Under the pieces are notes generated by a model. That model worked only from the letters and a program-made list of their open reading frames with translations. It was not told the origin of the DNA and did not search any database. A DNA stretch of 6,980 nucleotides, from NCBI GenBank assembly GCA_021817875.1, contig JAKAFQ010000227.1, positions 1-6,980 of the forward strand, read 5' to 3'. Positions 1 through 6,384 of the stretch are shown piece by piece (the first letter of the stretch is position 1; each line of letters opens with the position of its first letter). The position numbers and the translations under genes are program-made. Source of the stretch: Pseudomonadota bacterium (GTDB lineage Bacteria; Pseudomonadota; Gammaproteobacteria; Steroidobacterales; Steroidobacteraceae).

Positions 1-522
1 GATCGCGTGCTGCCAGGCGCCGGAGCGCACCAGCCCCGCCCTGAAGCGGTTCGATTGGCCGAGCTGGAAACGGATGTCGTCGGCGGCTCTGAGCAGTTGC
101 TCCGGTGTCGCTCGTGAACCCCACAGAGCCTTGATGCGCCGCTCCGCCGGGGTCAAGCGCGCTGCGCCACGGGCGATCCGGCGCAGCTCCGCGGCGATGC
201 GGTCGCGGGCGCCATCGACGATGCGCTGGCGCTGCCAGGGCGGGCTGGACGGCGCGAAATGCAAAGTCTCGTAGATGACGCTCAGATCGTATTGGTCGTG
301 CAGGAAGCCGGCATTGGTGTCGATCTGGGTATAGACGCGGATCCAGAAACGAACGTCGCGCGCAAGCTGTGGGGGATCGGGCAATCCGTCGCCGACTGCC
401 GCACCGCCCGCAGCGGCGGGCGGACTCGCCGCATGACCCCAGGCGCACACCGTCACCAGCAGCGTCATCGCCGCCCCCAGAAGGGCCGCACGGGCCAACC
501 CTGCCCGCTTCGTCGAGATCAT
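1..522 (-). CDS. mltD: MltD-like lytic murein transglycosylase, N-terminal part (cut by window edge)
   Basis: The gene reads leftward from an ATG at 522 and stays open to the window edge, giving the first 174 residues. Residues 1-32 look like a secretion signal: KR near the start, a hydrophobic run at about 9-27, and a plausible signal peptidase I site near GHA-A. The Cys at 26 (VTVC) is a poor lipobox. The segment around 57-76 (FWIRVYTQIDTNAGFLHD) and the end around 158-174 (GQSNRFRAGLVRSGAW) resemble the region that precedes the SLT catalytic domain in MltD-type transglycosylases. These enzymes cleave glycan strands of murein in the periplasm with formation of 1,6-anhydromuramic acid. The catalytic glutamate and any LysM repeats would lie outside the window, so activity cannot be judged. 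A GGGGTG stretch a few bases before the ATG could be the ribosome binding site. The family call rests on sequence memory only. Confidence 0.75.
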   Translation of the reverse strand, partial: MISTKRAGLARAALLGAAMTLLVTVCAWGHAASPPAAAGGAAVGDGLPDPPQLARDVRFWIRVYTQIDTNAGFLHDQYDLSVIYETLHFAPSSPPWQRQRIVDGARDRIAAELRRIARGAARLTPAERRIKALWGSRATPEQLLRAADDIRFQLGQSNRFRAGLVRSGAWQHAI

Positions 523-630
523 TTACACCCCGCTCGCCCGCAGATTCAGCACTTCAGTCAATGACTTGAGAGGTTTCGAGTCCGCATTCGGACCCGGAGA
601 TGCCGACCGAGATGTCAGTTTAGTTTACAT

Positions 631-652
631 CCATTCCACCACCGTGGCATGG
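631..652. repeat. Imperfect inverted repeat
   Basis: Arms CCATTCCAC and GTGGCATGG flank a CACC loop; eight of nine positions pair. It lies about 110 bp upstream of the mltD-like start. It could be a hairpin in an RNA or a protein binding site; nothing here decides. Confidence 0.4.
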
Positions 653-695
653 ACCCTGGCCTCAGCCACATGGCCTCGCCGTCCGGACCGCGCGA

Positions 696-714
696 TTCGC
701 ACCCGGAGTGCGAA
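696..714. repeat. Perfect 7-bp-arm palindrome, operator-like
   Basis: TTCGCAC and GTGCGAA flank a 5-base centre (CCGGA), 19 bp in all. No T-tract follows on either strand, so it is not an intrinsic terminator. The size and symmetry fit either a dimeric repressor site or a stable RNA hairpin. It sits in the non-coding region, upstream of the mltD-like gene and about 250 bp before the terminator at 960-986. Confidence 0.5.
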
Positions 715-959
715 CGCAGTCACATTTCCGCCGCTCCTGAAGCGCGATATGTTACATCGTCCGCCCTCAGAAGGAATATGGCACGCGTATTGCTGAGTTC
801 TGCCTGCCTGGCGCCAGCTTTTGGTTCCAGGAGATGGCTGCCCGGGCAGCGCAAGCCATCGACGAGAAAGTACGGACGCGCGACGCGCGCCATTGCGCAG
901 GGCGTACCGTGCCGGCCAAGAAGAACAAAATGCGTCTCGACGCGAGCAGGCAAGCGATC

Positions 960-986
960 GACCCCGCGAAAGCGGGGTCTTTCTTT
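960..986 (+). terminator. Rho-independent terminator, plus strand
   Basis: GACCCCGC (960-967) and GCGGGGTC (972-979) form a perfect 8-bp GC-rich stem around a GAAA tetraloop, followed by TTTCTTT (980-986). The T-tract is only on the plus-strand 3' side, so it should stop rightward transcripts. No plus-strand protein gene ends just before it. It therefore implies an unannotated rightward transcript, or it protects the convergent MFS gene from read-through. Confidence 0.85.
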
Positions 987-1160
987 ATCGGGACGACCCC
1001 CGAGCCTGTCCGGCAGTGGCAGCGGCCCGCGGTCACCTCGGGGAATCCATCGCGGGTGAGGCTCTACCGGCCGGAATCGTTGATCGAGCAGCGGCGCCGC
1101 TCCGCCCGCCTGTGCGGACGGCCGGCCAGACAGGACGCCTGAACCGGCCGAAGCCGCTCT

Positions 1161-2375
1161 CTATGCGGCCGGTACGTCCGGCGGATGCTCTGACCGCGCC
1201 AGTTCGACGCTGCCGAAAACCAGCGCCGCGAGCAGGGCGGAGACAAATGCATAGAAGTACGGCACGGCCGGTCCCAGCGCAAACAGCAGTCCCATGACGA
1301 GGTTCGACAGGAACTGCCCGATCGCCCGGGACACGGACAGGAAGCCCATGCCGCGTCCGAGCCGGGTGTGTCCCGCGACCGAGGATACCAGCGTGGGCTC
1401 GAACGTCTCGACCGCACCCATGCCGAAACCCAGCAGGCCCACCGCGAGGTAGAACGCCAGAGCCTGCCAGTGCATCAGCTCGCACACTCCGATCAGACCG
1501 GAAGCGACCGCCGAAGGCAGGTACCCCAGCAGCCACAGCATGCGCACGGGGTCCGCACGCCAGGAACCCAACACATAGCCGCTGACAGCGGAAATACCCA
1601 GATAGACGACGTACGCCAACACTCCCCATTCGTACCCGTCCGCGCCGCGCCTCGCCGCCGCGCTCAGAATCGGAAAGCCGAGGTTGTAGAAGCTGAATCC
1701 ATACAGAGTGGCGGCGAGCAGCAGGCCCGTCATCAGTGTGCGCGCCGGCGGCGAGCCCCTGCCCGCGGCAGCCCCTCCGGGCGTAGTCGCCGGATACACG
1801 GCCGAGCGCCGCACGAAACACAGCAGCACGGTGGAGAACACCAGCGGCACGACGGCATACAGCATGACCGTGGCGATCGCGATGTGCCGCCACAGCGCGA
1901 GCAATGCAATCAATGCCGACAGCATGCCACCGCCGATGTCCAGACCATGCAGCACCGCGAAGGCGCGGGCCCGCTCTCGCGGTGGCGTCACATTGACCAG
2001 CAGCGCGCGCCGCGGCGGACTGCGGAAATAGCGTGCCCACCAGCCGAGGACGAACAGCAGCGCCGACAGCCAGGGCGTATGGGCTAGCCCCGAGAGCGCC
2101 ATCAGCGGGATGAATGTGTTGCCGGCGATGGAGACGGCCTTTCTGTCGAAGCGGTCACCCGCAATGCCGCCGAGGTAGGAGACGAAGGCGCCACCGCCGA
2201 ATGCGATGGCGGTCACGATACCGTACGCATAGAGCGGGGCATGCAGCCGCAAGACCAGGTACAGGGGGAACAGGGCCGTGACGCCCTGGTAGCCGAGATC
2301 GGCGCAGAAGGCGGAAAAGCACAGCAGCCAGGTGTCCCGAGGGAGTCCTCCGGCGGTGGGGCGGGCGGAGCTCAT
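1161..2375 (-). CDS. Major facilitator superfamily transporter (12 TM)
   Basis: From the ATG at 2375 the protein has 404 residues, with about twelve hydrophobic segments in two halves separated by an Arg/Pro/Gly-rich loop (around 180-205). Residues 69-79 (GGIAGDRFDRK) match MFS motif A of the loop between helices 2 and 3. The stretch around 115-150 (RSPPRRALLVNVTPPRERARAF, given here in outline) resembles a group of putative MFS efflux carriers with a conserved R-x-P-x-R-x-A-L segment. MFS proteins move small solutes through the inner membrane by ion coupling; the substrate cannot be read from the sequence. An in-frame ATG at 2456 would add 27 Arg-rich residues with no family likeness, so I prefer 2375, although neither start has a good Shine-Dalgarno. 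The gene is divergent from ahpC and stands alone. Confidence 0.85.
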   Translation of the reverse strand: MSSARPTAGGLPRDTWLLCFSAFCADLGYQGVTALFPLYLVLRLHAPLYAYGIVTAIAFGGGAFVSYLGGIAGDRFDRKAVSIAGNTFIPLMALSGLAHTPWLSALLFVLGWWARYFRSPPRRALLVNVTPPRERARAFAVLHGLDIGGGMLSALIALLALWRHIAIATVMLYAVVPLVFSTVLLCFVRRSAVYPATTPGGAAAGRGSPPARTLMTGLLLAATLYGFSFYNLGFPILSAAARRGADGYEWGVLAYVVYLGISAVSGYVLGSWRADPVRMLWLLGYLPSAVASGLIGVCELMHWQALAFYLAVGLLGFGMGAVETFEPTLVSSVAGHTRLGRGMGFLSVSRAIGQFLSNLVMGLLFALGPAVPYFYAFVSALLAALVFGSVELARSEHPPDVPAA

Positions 2376-2456
2376 GGATGTCTTCGGACGGCGGCCACGG
2401 CCGGCAGATGATCTCACACCGGGCTCAGCGGCGCGGCGCATTCTCTGCACCACCAT

Positions 2457-2614
2457 GCCGGCCGGATCGGTCGGGCTCCGGTCTCGACGAGGCCCGCGGC
2501 GGGGCCATCATGGATTCTGTCGATCACGGTGAGTGAGTAATTCGATTTCCTCCATGTGAAGGCCCACCCTAGAGTTCAGTTCGTTCCCCCTTTGCGCCAC
2601 GAGGTGCCGGACAC
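2457..2614. promoter_or_regulatory. Divergent intergenic region, MFS gene / ahpC
   Basis: This 158-bp gap (about 240 bp when measured from the preferred MFS start) must carry the promoters of both genes. A good ribosome binding site for ahpC, GAGGTG at 2601-2606, lies 8 bases before its ATG. I see no convincing OxyR site of the ATAG-n-TATC-like spaced type and no strong -35/-10 pair, so the regulator of ahpC is not evident from the sequence. Confidence 0.45.
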
Positions 2615-3179
2615 ATGTCTCTCATCAACACGGAAATCAAACCCTTCAAGGCTACCGCATACCACGCCGGGAGGTTCGTGGGGGTCTCGGAATCGAGCAT
2701 CCGCGGCCGGTGGGCGGTGTTCTTTTCCTATCCCGCGGATTTTACTTTCGTCTGCCCGACGGAACTCGGGGATCTCGCGGATCACCAGGCGCAGTTTCAG
2801 CAACTCGGTGTCGAGATCTACGGTGTTTCGACCGACACCCACTTCACCCACAAAGCCTGGCACGATGGCTCGCAGACGATCTCCAGGGTGCAGTACCCGC
2901 TCCTCGGCCGATCCCACCCACCTGCTGGCGCGCAACTTCGAGGTGCTGATCGAGGCGACGGGGCTGGCTGAACGGGCCACATTCGTCGTCGATCCGGAAG
3001 GCCGCATCCAGATCGTCGAGATGACGGCAGGCGGCATCGGGCGCGATGCCGGCGAACTGCTGCGCAAGGTCAAGGCGGCACAGTACGTTGCGGCCCACCC
3101 CGGAGAGGTCTGCCCGGCGAGATGGAAGGAAGGCGACCAGACGCTCGCGCCCTCGCTCGACCTGGTGGGGAAGATCTGA
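2615..3179 (+). pseudogene. ahpC: AhpC-type 2-Cys peroxiredoxin, interrupted by a single-base frameshift
   Basis: AhpC reduces hydrogen peroxide, organic peroxides and peroxynitrite in the cytoplasm and is normally recycled by AhpF. Residues 1-98 read in one frame: [11 protein letters not shown] at the start and FTFVCPTE with the peroxidatic Cys at 47. The frame then shifts at the GGC-C-GAT junction (2906-2912). The remainder, from [12 protein letters not shown] to the [10 protein letters not shown] end, reads in the next frame and includes [15 protein letters not shown] and HPGEVCP with the resolving Cys. Dropping one C (2908 or 2909) restores an uninterrupted 187-residue protein, the exact length of E. 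coli AhpC, with both cysteines at the standard positions 47 and 166. As written, translation would end at 2971 after 118 residues and lose the resolving Cys. Because everything else is conserved, a sequencing error or very recent mutation is likely. No ahpF is present in the window. RBS GAGGTG is at 2601-2606. Confidence 0.93.
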
Positions 3180-3266
3180 GCAACGGCAGAACCGACCGCC
3201 TCGGCGCCCGACGCGACGCCGCGCCGGGCTCGACGTCTCGCGCTGCGCACGGGATGCGTTCGTCCG

Positions 3267-3986
3267 TCACGGCGCGCCCACACCCGCGGGAGGTCTGCCG
3301 ATCGTTGCCGGATCCCGCGGACAGCCGCGCAGATTCCCGGCCAGGCGCTCGATCTGGCCCGAGAAGATGACGTGGCCGGCCCGCACCGGCAAGCCTGCAA
3401 AGACCAGTGCTGCCGCCGTCCACGTATTGCAGGTATGCAGCGCGTCGTACCGCTCGCGCGATGCAAAGAACGCACTGTCGGCGTGCGGGCCCGGACCGAG
3501 CTTCACCAGCTTGCCGCCCACCCTGCGCAGCGCATCGCGCAGATAGACATCGATCCGCCACACTTCTTCCCGATCGGCGCAGAGCCAGCGCAGGGTTCCA
3601 CCCGGTGGCACCAGTTCCTGCGCGGTCGGCGCAGCCTGAATGAACAGGACGCTCGGGGAGCTGAAGAGCGCAGCCACCGCGTCCTCAGGCGTCGGATGCG
3701 GCGACATGTAAAAACGTCGATTGCCCCACCCGAAACTCACGTAGCGCTCATGCGGGTAGCGGGGCAGCAACGCCTGCAGGGAAGCCAGCTCCCGCGCCGG
3801 CAGGATCAGTCCGCTGTGCCACCCGGTCACGAGCACCCCGATCACGAGCGCGCGCGGCGAGCCGCCCGGATGGGCCGGGAGAAACGTCGGCGGCGGCGCC
3901 GGGAGCGGTGCGGATCGGGAGAAGCCGGCACAGCCGCACAGCAGCGCCGCGGCGGCGGTAAAAGGCAGGAGCGAGCCATGGCGCAT
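3267..3986 (-). CDS. DUF2459 family putative lipoprotein
   Basis: The 239-residue protein starts with a lipoprotein-type signal: MRHG, a hydrophobic stretch, and LCGC with the likely lipidated Cys at 19. The mature part shows the marks of the DUF2459 family (also called a conserved protein of urease regions): GWHSGLIL near 55-62, YVSFGWGNRRFYM at 82-94, and a Cys-Asn motif, TCNTW, at 185-189. The paired His and Cys in these motifs could be catalytic, but the family's function is unknown to me and no activity is claimed. I chose the ATG at 3986 because it places a proper signal sequence at the N-terminus; the frame is open upstream to 4121, but that extension has no signal-like character. A GGGAGG lies about 16 bases before the ATG, farther than usual. 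No urease genes are seen here. The gene is convergent with ahpC (87 bp between ends) and divergent from the EthD gene. Confidence 0.78.
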   Translation of the reverse strand: MRHGSLLPFTAAAALLCGCAGFSRSAPLPAPPPTFLPAHPGGSPRALVIGVLVTGWHSGLILPARELASLQALLPRYPHERYVSFGWGNRRFYMSPHPTPEDAVAALFSSPSVLFIQAAPTAQELVPPGGTLRWLCADREEVWRIDVYLRDALRRVGGKLVKLGPGPHADSAFFASRERYDALHTCNTWTAAALVFAGLPVRAGHVIFSGQIERLAGNLRGCPRDPATIGRPPAGVGAP

Positions 3987-4113
3987 CGTCCGCCATCGGC
4001 ATCCTCCCAAACACCCTGGTCGCGGCGCAGACGCAGGGTTGCCGGGGTTCGCGAGGTGCTGCACTATTCGTTGCGAAGCCTTGCCCGGCTGGTCACATTT
4101 TGGGTGGAATGCC

Positions 4114-4434
4114 ATGATCAAGGTCAGCGTGATGTACCCGAATACTCCCGGTGCCCGATTCGACCATGATTACTACCGGGACCGGCACCTGCCGCTCGTG
4201 AAGCGTCTCATGGGCGAGAAGTGCCGGTATTACACCATCGACAAAGGCGTGGCAGGCGGTTCACCGGGAGCACCCGCCACATACGTCGCGATGTGCCACA
4301 TCTTCTGCGACTCCGTCGAAGCGTTTCAGGCAGGTTTCGGGCCGCACGCGCAGGACATTCTGGGCGATATCCCCAACTACACTGATCTGTCGCCGGTCCT
4401 CCAGATCAGCGAGGTCGTCGTCGGCAAGAGCTGA
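4114..4434 (+). CDS. EthD domain protein
   Basis: A 106-residue protein of the EthD family: small, soluble, dimeric alpha-beta barrel (ferredoxin-like) proteins. The N-terminus MIKVSVMYPNTPGARFDHDY, followed by RHLPLVKRLMG, the central GLAGG-like VAGGSPGAPATYVAM, and the C-terminal FGPHAQDILGDIPNYTDLSP and QISEVVV are typical of this group. EthD was first noted in an ether-degradation cluster, but most members, including this one, are not linked to such genes and have no assigned reaction. The ATG at 4114 fits the family N-terminus exactly. TGGAA at 4103-4107 is a plausible ribosome binding site. An upstream in-frame ATG at 4039 would add unrelated residues. The gene is divergent from the DUF2459 gene over 127 bp and is followed by the membrane protein gene 128 bp downstream. 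Confidence 0.88.
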   Translation: MIKVSVMYPNTPGARFDHDYYRDRHLPLVKRLMGEKCRYYTIDKGVAGGSPGAPATYVAMCHIFCDSVEAFQAGFGPHAQDILGDIPNYTDLSPVLQISEVVVGKS

Positions 4435-4515
4435 AGGACCTCCGGGGAGCCGCTTGCGCCCCCAGGCGAAAGCGGCGGACCTGCCCGCATGCCGGCAAAT
4501 GCGGTCCGTCTCCGC

Positions 4516-4521
4516 TAAAAT
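4516..4521 (+). promoter_or_regulatory. Candidate -10 element (TAAAAT) for the membrane protein gene
   Basis: TAAAAT at 4516-4521 matches the sigma-70 -10 consensus at five of six positions and stands out in GC-rich surroundings. It lies 41 bases before the preferred start of the downstream gene, giving a leader of about 35 bases. No good -35 element is seen at 16-18 bp upstream, so the assignment is tentative. Confidence 0.4.
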
Positions 4522-4562
4522 TTCAGCTGATCGTACCGGCCGATGCCCTGGGCAGGTTGGAC

Positions 4563-4988
4563 ATGCAAGCACGAAAGCGAGGTTTCATTCTGTGCTCGGC
4601 AGTGGCCGCGGCGCTGCTCGGCGCCTCGCTGATCTACGGCCTGGTCTGGGGAATCCCGCAGTGGAGCCGCCTGTTCCAGGGGGCGCTCGAGCCGGTGATC
4701 TTCGCCTACGACGGCTGGCCACTCGCCACCGGCATCGTGGTGGCCGGCCTGGCCACGCTTGGAGTCTGCATCGGGCTGAGCTGGCGGCAGGGAACCTTCC
4801 ACTACCTCATTCTGGCGCTCGGCCTGCTCTCGGTGCTGGTGTTCATCTCCATGGGGCTGCCGGCACAGCTCCTCACCCAGATCACGAATACGCTGAGCTT
4901 CGTCGTCGTGGGACTCTGCGGACTGTTCCTGCTGGGAATTTTCTTTTTCGCCTTCAAGGATCGATTGTCGAGAAGATATCGCAGATGA
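4563..4988 (+). CDS. Four-helix inner-membrane protein of unknown function
   Basis: I do not recognise this 141-residue protein. It has four clear hydrophobic segments, near residues 8-30, 52-74, 79-98 and 107-129. It starts with a basic stretch (QARKR) and ends with a strongly basic tail (KDRLSRRYRR), which by the positive-inside rule puts both ends in the cytoplasm. No catalytic or metal-binding motif is visible. The ATG at 4563 has GGCAGG at 4551-4556 about 6 bases upstream; a TTG two codons earlier (4557) is also possible but would overlap less well with that site. A TAAAAT box at 4516 suggests its own promoter. Its stop is only 18 bp from the end of cbpM on the opposite strand, and no terminator hairpin is visible between them. 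Confidence 0.8.
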   Translation: MQARKRGFILCSAVAAALLGASLIYGLVWGIPQWSRLFQGALEPVIFAYDGWPLATGIVVAGLATLGVCIGLSWRQGTFHYLILALGLLSVLVFISMGLPAQLLTQITNTLSFVVVGLCGLFLLGIFFFAFKDRLSRRYRR

Positions 4989-5006
4989 TCCGGGCCACGG
5001 GCGCTC

Positions 5007-5330
5007 TCACTGGCCGGCGAGCCGCTCCAGGCGCCCGATCTGCCGCTCGAGTTCACGCTGCGCCTCCAGAAGCTCGATGGCGAGCGCCGCTCCGCTGACG
5101 TTCACTCCGAGATCACGCATCAACCGCCCGGCCATCGCCAGCCGCGGCAGCGCCGCTGCCGGAAGCTGCCACTCCTGCGGGGATCCGCCTCGGGGCGAAA
5201 CCACTCCGAGCTCGGTGAGTTCGATCACGGTGTTCAGCTCGAGCCGGCAGACACGGCAGATCTCGGCGGCCGCGATCCAATCGGCCTCGCCCAACACGCG
5301 GACTTCATGCACCTCCACGACGTCAGTCAC
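5007..5330 (-). CDS. cbpM: CbpM, chaperone modulator of CbpA
   Basis: A 107-residue protein encoded directly behind cbpA. CbpM binds the J domain of CbpA and blocks both its DnaK co-chaperone activity and its DNA binding. The sequence fits the family: an MerR-like N-terminal helix-turn-helix region (AAEICRVCRLELNTVIELTELGVV around 22-46), then the pattern W-x-hydrophobic and RLMRDLGVNVSGAALAIELL (about 70-90), and a charged coiled-coil end (EAQRELERQIGRLERL). The start is a GTG at 5330, chosen because AGGAGG (5338-5343) lies 7 bases before it; the frame is open much farther upstream, but only inside cbpA. It begins 4 bases after the cbpA stop, so the two genes are an operon and very probably translationally coupled. 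Confidence 0.87.
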   Translation of the reverse strand: MTDVVEVHEVRVLGEADWIAAAEICRVCRLELNTVIELTELGVVSPRGGSPQEWQLPAAALPRLAMAGRLMRDLGVNVSGAALAIELLEAQRELERQIGRLERLAGQ

Positions 5331-5334
5331 GGCA

Positions 5335-5343
5335 TTACCTCCT
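5335..5343 (-). promoter_or_regulatory. cbpM Shine-Dalgarno embedded in the last codons of cbpA
   Basis: The last two arginine codons of cbpA are AGG AGG, followed by TAA. This hexamer is a perfect Shine-Dalgarno and sits 7 bases before the cbpM GTG. It decides the cbpM start and ties its translation to ribosomes finishing cbpA. Confidence 0.8.
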
Positions 5344-6300
5344 GAGATCGGCGCGCGGATCGAATCCCGCCAGTTTCCCGCGCATGTCCTCGTACAGCGC
5401 GCGCGCCTCGGGCGAGTCGGCGGGCGGCAGGACCACCCTGAGCTGCACGTACGCGTCGCCAGGCGGCTGACCGGGCAGACCCCGGCCCCGCAGCCGCAGT
5501 TTCTGACCCGACTGGGCCCCGGACGGAACCTGCATCTCGACCGCGCCGCCGAGCGTCGGCACGGTGACCGTCGCACCGAGGGCTGCCTCCCAGGGCGCCA
5601 CCGGCAGTGTCAGGGTGACGTCGCGCCCATCCAGTTGAAAGAGTCGGTGTGGACGCACGTGCACCTCGAGATACAGGTCTCCAGCGCGTCCACCGCCCGA
5701 AGCCGCTTCGCCTTGGCCGGCGAGCCGGATCAGCTGGCCATCGGTGACTCCGGCAGGAATCGTGACGCGCACTGTGTGTGAGCGCAGCCCGGGCGTCCCA
5801 CCCGGCCCCGGTTCCGGGCGCTTCAGCTCCAGCGTACGCGTGCCACCGCCGAAGGCCTCTTCGAGATCGATGTCGATCCGGGCATGATGGTCGCGCCCGC
5901 CCGGTCGTTTCCGCCCGGGGCCCGCGAAGGGACTCGCCCCGCCGAAGAGCGACGAAAAGAAGTCGCTGAAGCCCTCCGGTTCGAAACCGTATGTGCCTCC
6001 TGTGGCGCCGTGAGGGCCGGTGGCGCCGCCGAACTCGAAGCCGCTCGCCCAGTCGGGCGGAGGACGAAACTGCTGGCCGGATTTCCAGCCGCTGCCGAGC
6101 TGATCATAAGCGGCGCGTTTCTCAGGGTCCTTCAGCACCTCATAGGCTTCCTGGACCTCCTTGAACTTTTGCTCGGCGTCCGTCTCCTTGCTGACGTCCG
6201 GGTGGTATTTGCGGGCGAGCCGCCGGTAGGACTTCTTGATGTCCTCGGCGGTGGCCGTCCGGGCGACACCCAGAATCTTGTAGTAATCCCGGTATTCCAT
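5335..6300 (-). CDS. cbpA: CbpA, DnaJ-type (class B) J-domain co-chaperone
   Basis: A 321-residue DnaJ paralogue that stimulates DnaK ATPase and, in E. coli, also binds curved DNA. The J domain spans about 5-70, with HPD at 33-35 and KFKE-QEAYEVL at 45-56. A Gly/Phe-rich linker (about 69-135) follows. There is no CxxCxGxG zinc-finger domain, which separates it from DnaJ itself. The C-terminal peptide-binding domains follow (around 138-300), ending in a short charged tail. The start at 6300 gives MEYRDYYKILGV, which aligns with the N-terminus of E. coli CbpA. An in-frame ATG at 6351 would add 17 Ser-rich residues and lies inside the predicted -10 box, so it is rejected. No strong Shine-Dalgarno precedes 6300. 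The gene leads the cbpA-cbpM operon, is divergent from trxC, and has a sigma-32-like promoter at 6348-6375. Confidence 0.93.
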   Translation of the reverse strand: MEYRDYYKILGVARTATAEDIKKSYRRLARKYHPDVSKETDAEQKFKEVQEAYEVLKDPEKRAAYDQLGSGWKSGQQFRPPPDWASGFEFGGATGPHGATGGTYGFEPEGFSDFFSSLFGGASPFAGPGRKRPGGRDHHARIDIDLEEAFGGGTRTLELKRPEPGPGGTPGLRSHTVRVTIPAGVTDGQLIRLAGQGEAASGGGRAGDLYLEVHVRPHRLFQLDGRDVTLTLPVAPWEAALGATVTVPTLGGAVEMQVPSGAQSGQKLRLRGRGLPGQPPGDAYVQLRVVLPPADSPEARALYEDMRGKLAGFDPRADLRR

Positions 6301-6347
6301 GAGCGACGCAGCCCCGGTGGATGAGGTTGAGGAGACGCTGGATGGTG

Positions 6348-6375
6348 ACATGGGGGCGGTGGCGGCGAAGCCAAG
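6348..6375 (-). promoter_or_regulatory. Sigma-32 (heat-shock) promoter candidate for cbpA-cbpM
   Basis: On the minus strand, CTTGGCT (6375-6369), a 13-bp spacer and CCCCATGT (6355-6348) match the RpoH pattern CTTGAAA-N13-CCCCATnT: the -10 box is perfect and the -35 box matches at four of seven positions. Transcription would begin near 6340, giving a leader of roughly 40 bases before the ATG at 6300. Confidence 0.72.
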
Positions 6376-6384
6376 GCCCCGGCG

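Larger units (their letters stand above)
523..1160. other. Non-coding region between mltD-like gene and MFS gene
   Basis: About 640 bp with no convincing protein gene on either strand. Several frames stay open here, but they are Arg/Pro/Ser-rich, lack family resemblance, and run straight through the terminator at 960-986. The stretch holds a small hairpin (580-593), an imperfect inverted repeat (631-652), a perfect 7-bp-arm palindrome (696-714), a 14-bp palindrome GCTGCCCGGGCAGC (837-850), and a clear plus-strand intrinsic terminator. Part of it must be the 5' region of the leftward mltD-like gene. The rest may encode a small RNA. I found no RNase P, tmRNA, SRP RNA or tRNA hallmarks. Confidence 0.6.

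Noticed and set aside
442..450. Lipoprotein signal in the MltD-like protein (VTVC)
   Set aside because: The residues before the Cys do not fit the lipobox, and a signal peptidase I site follows at once.
572..585. T-arm-like GGTTTCGAGTCC suggesting a tRNA
   Set aside because: No acceptor, D or anticodon arms can be built around it.
649..1059. Plus-strand open frame in the non-coding region, including ATG at 778 with GAAGGA just before it
   Set aside because: The product is Arg/Ser/Pro-rich, reads through the strong terminator at 960-986, and resembles no family. The spacing of GAAGGA to the ATG is too short.
1033..2040. Long minus-strand open frame overlapping the MFS gene
   Set aside because: Its product is Arg/Gly/Ala-rich without hydrophobic pattern or family likeness, while the overlapping frame encodes a clear 12-helix MFS protein. 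It is a GC-rich shadow frame.
1368..2087. Plus-strand open frame opposite the MFS gene
   Set aside because: Antisense shadow with a His/Arg/Gln-rich product and no recognisable start context.
2903..2915. Programmed +1 frameshift in ahpC
   Set aside because: The CTC GGC CGA context is not a known slippery site, no stop codon sits in the A site, and AhpC is not known to use recoding. A plain indel or sequencing error is simpler.
3372..4169. Plus-strand open frame opposite the DUF2459 gene
   Set aside because: Antisense shadow; the minus strand encodes a lipoprotein with family motifs.
6301..6351. Longer cbpA start at 6351
   Set aside because: It overlaps the predicted sigma-32 -10 box, adds a Ser-rich stretch absent from CbpA proteins, and has no ribosome binding site.
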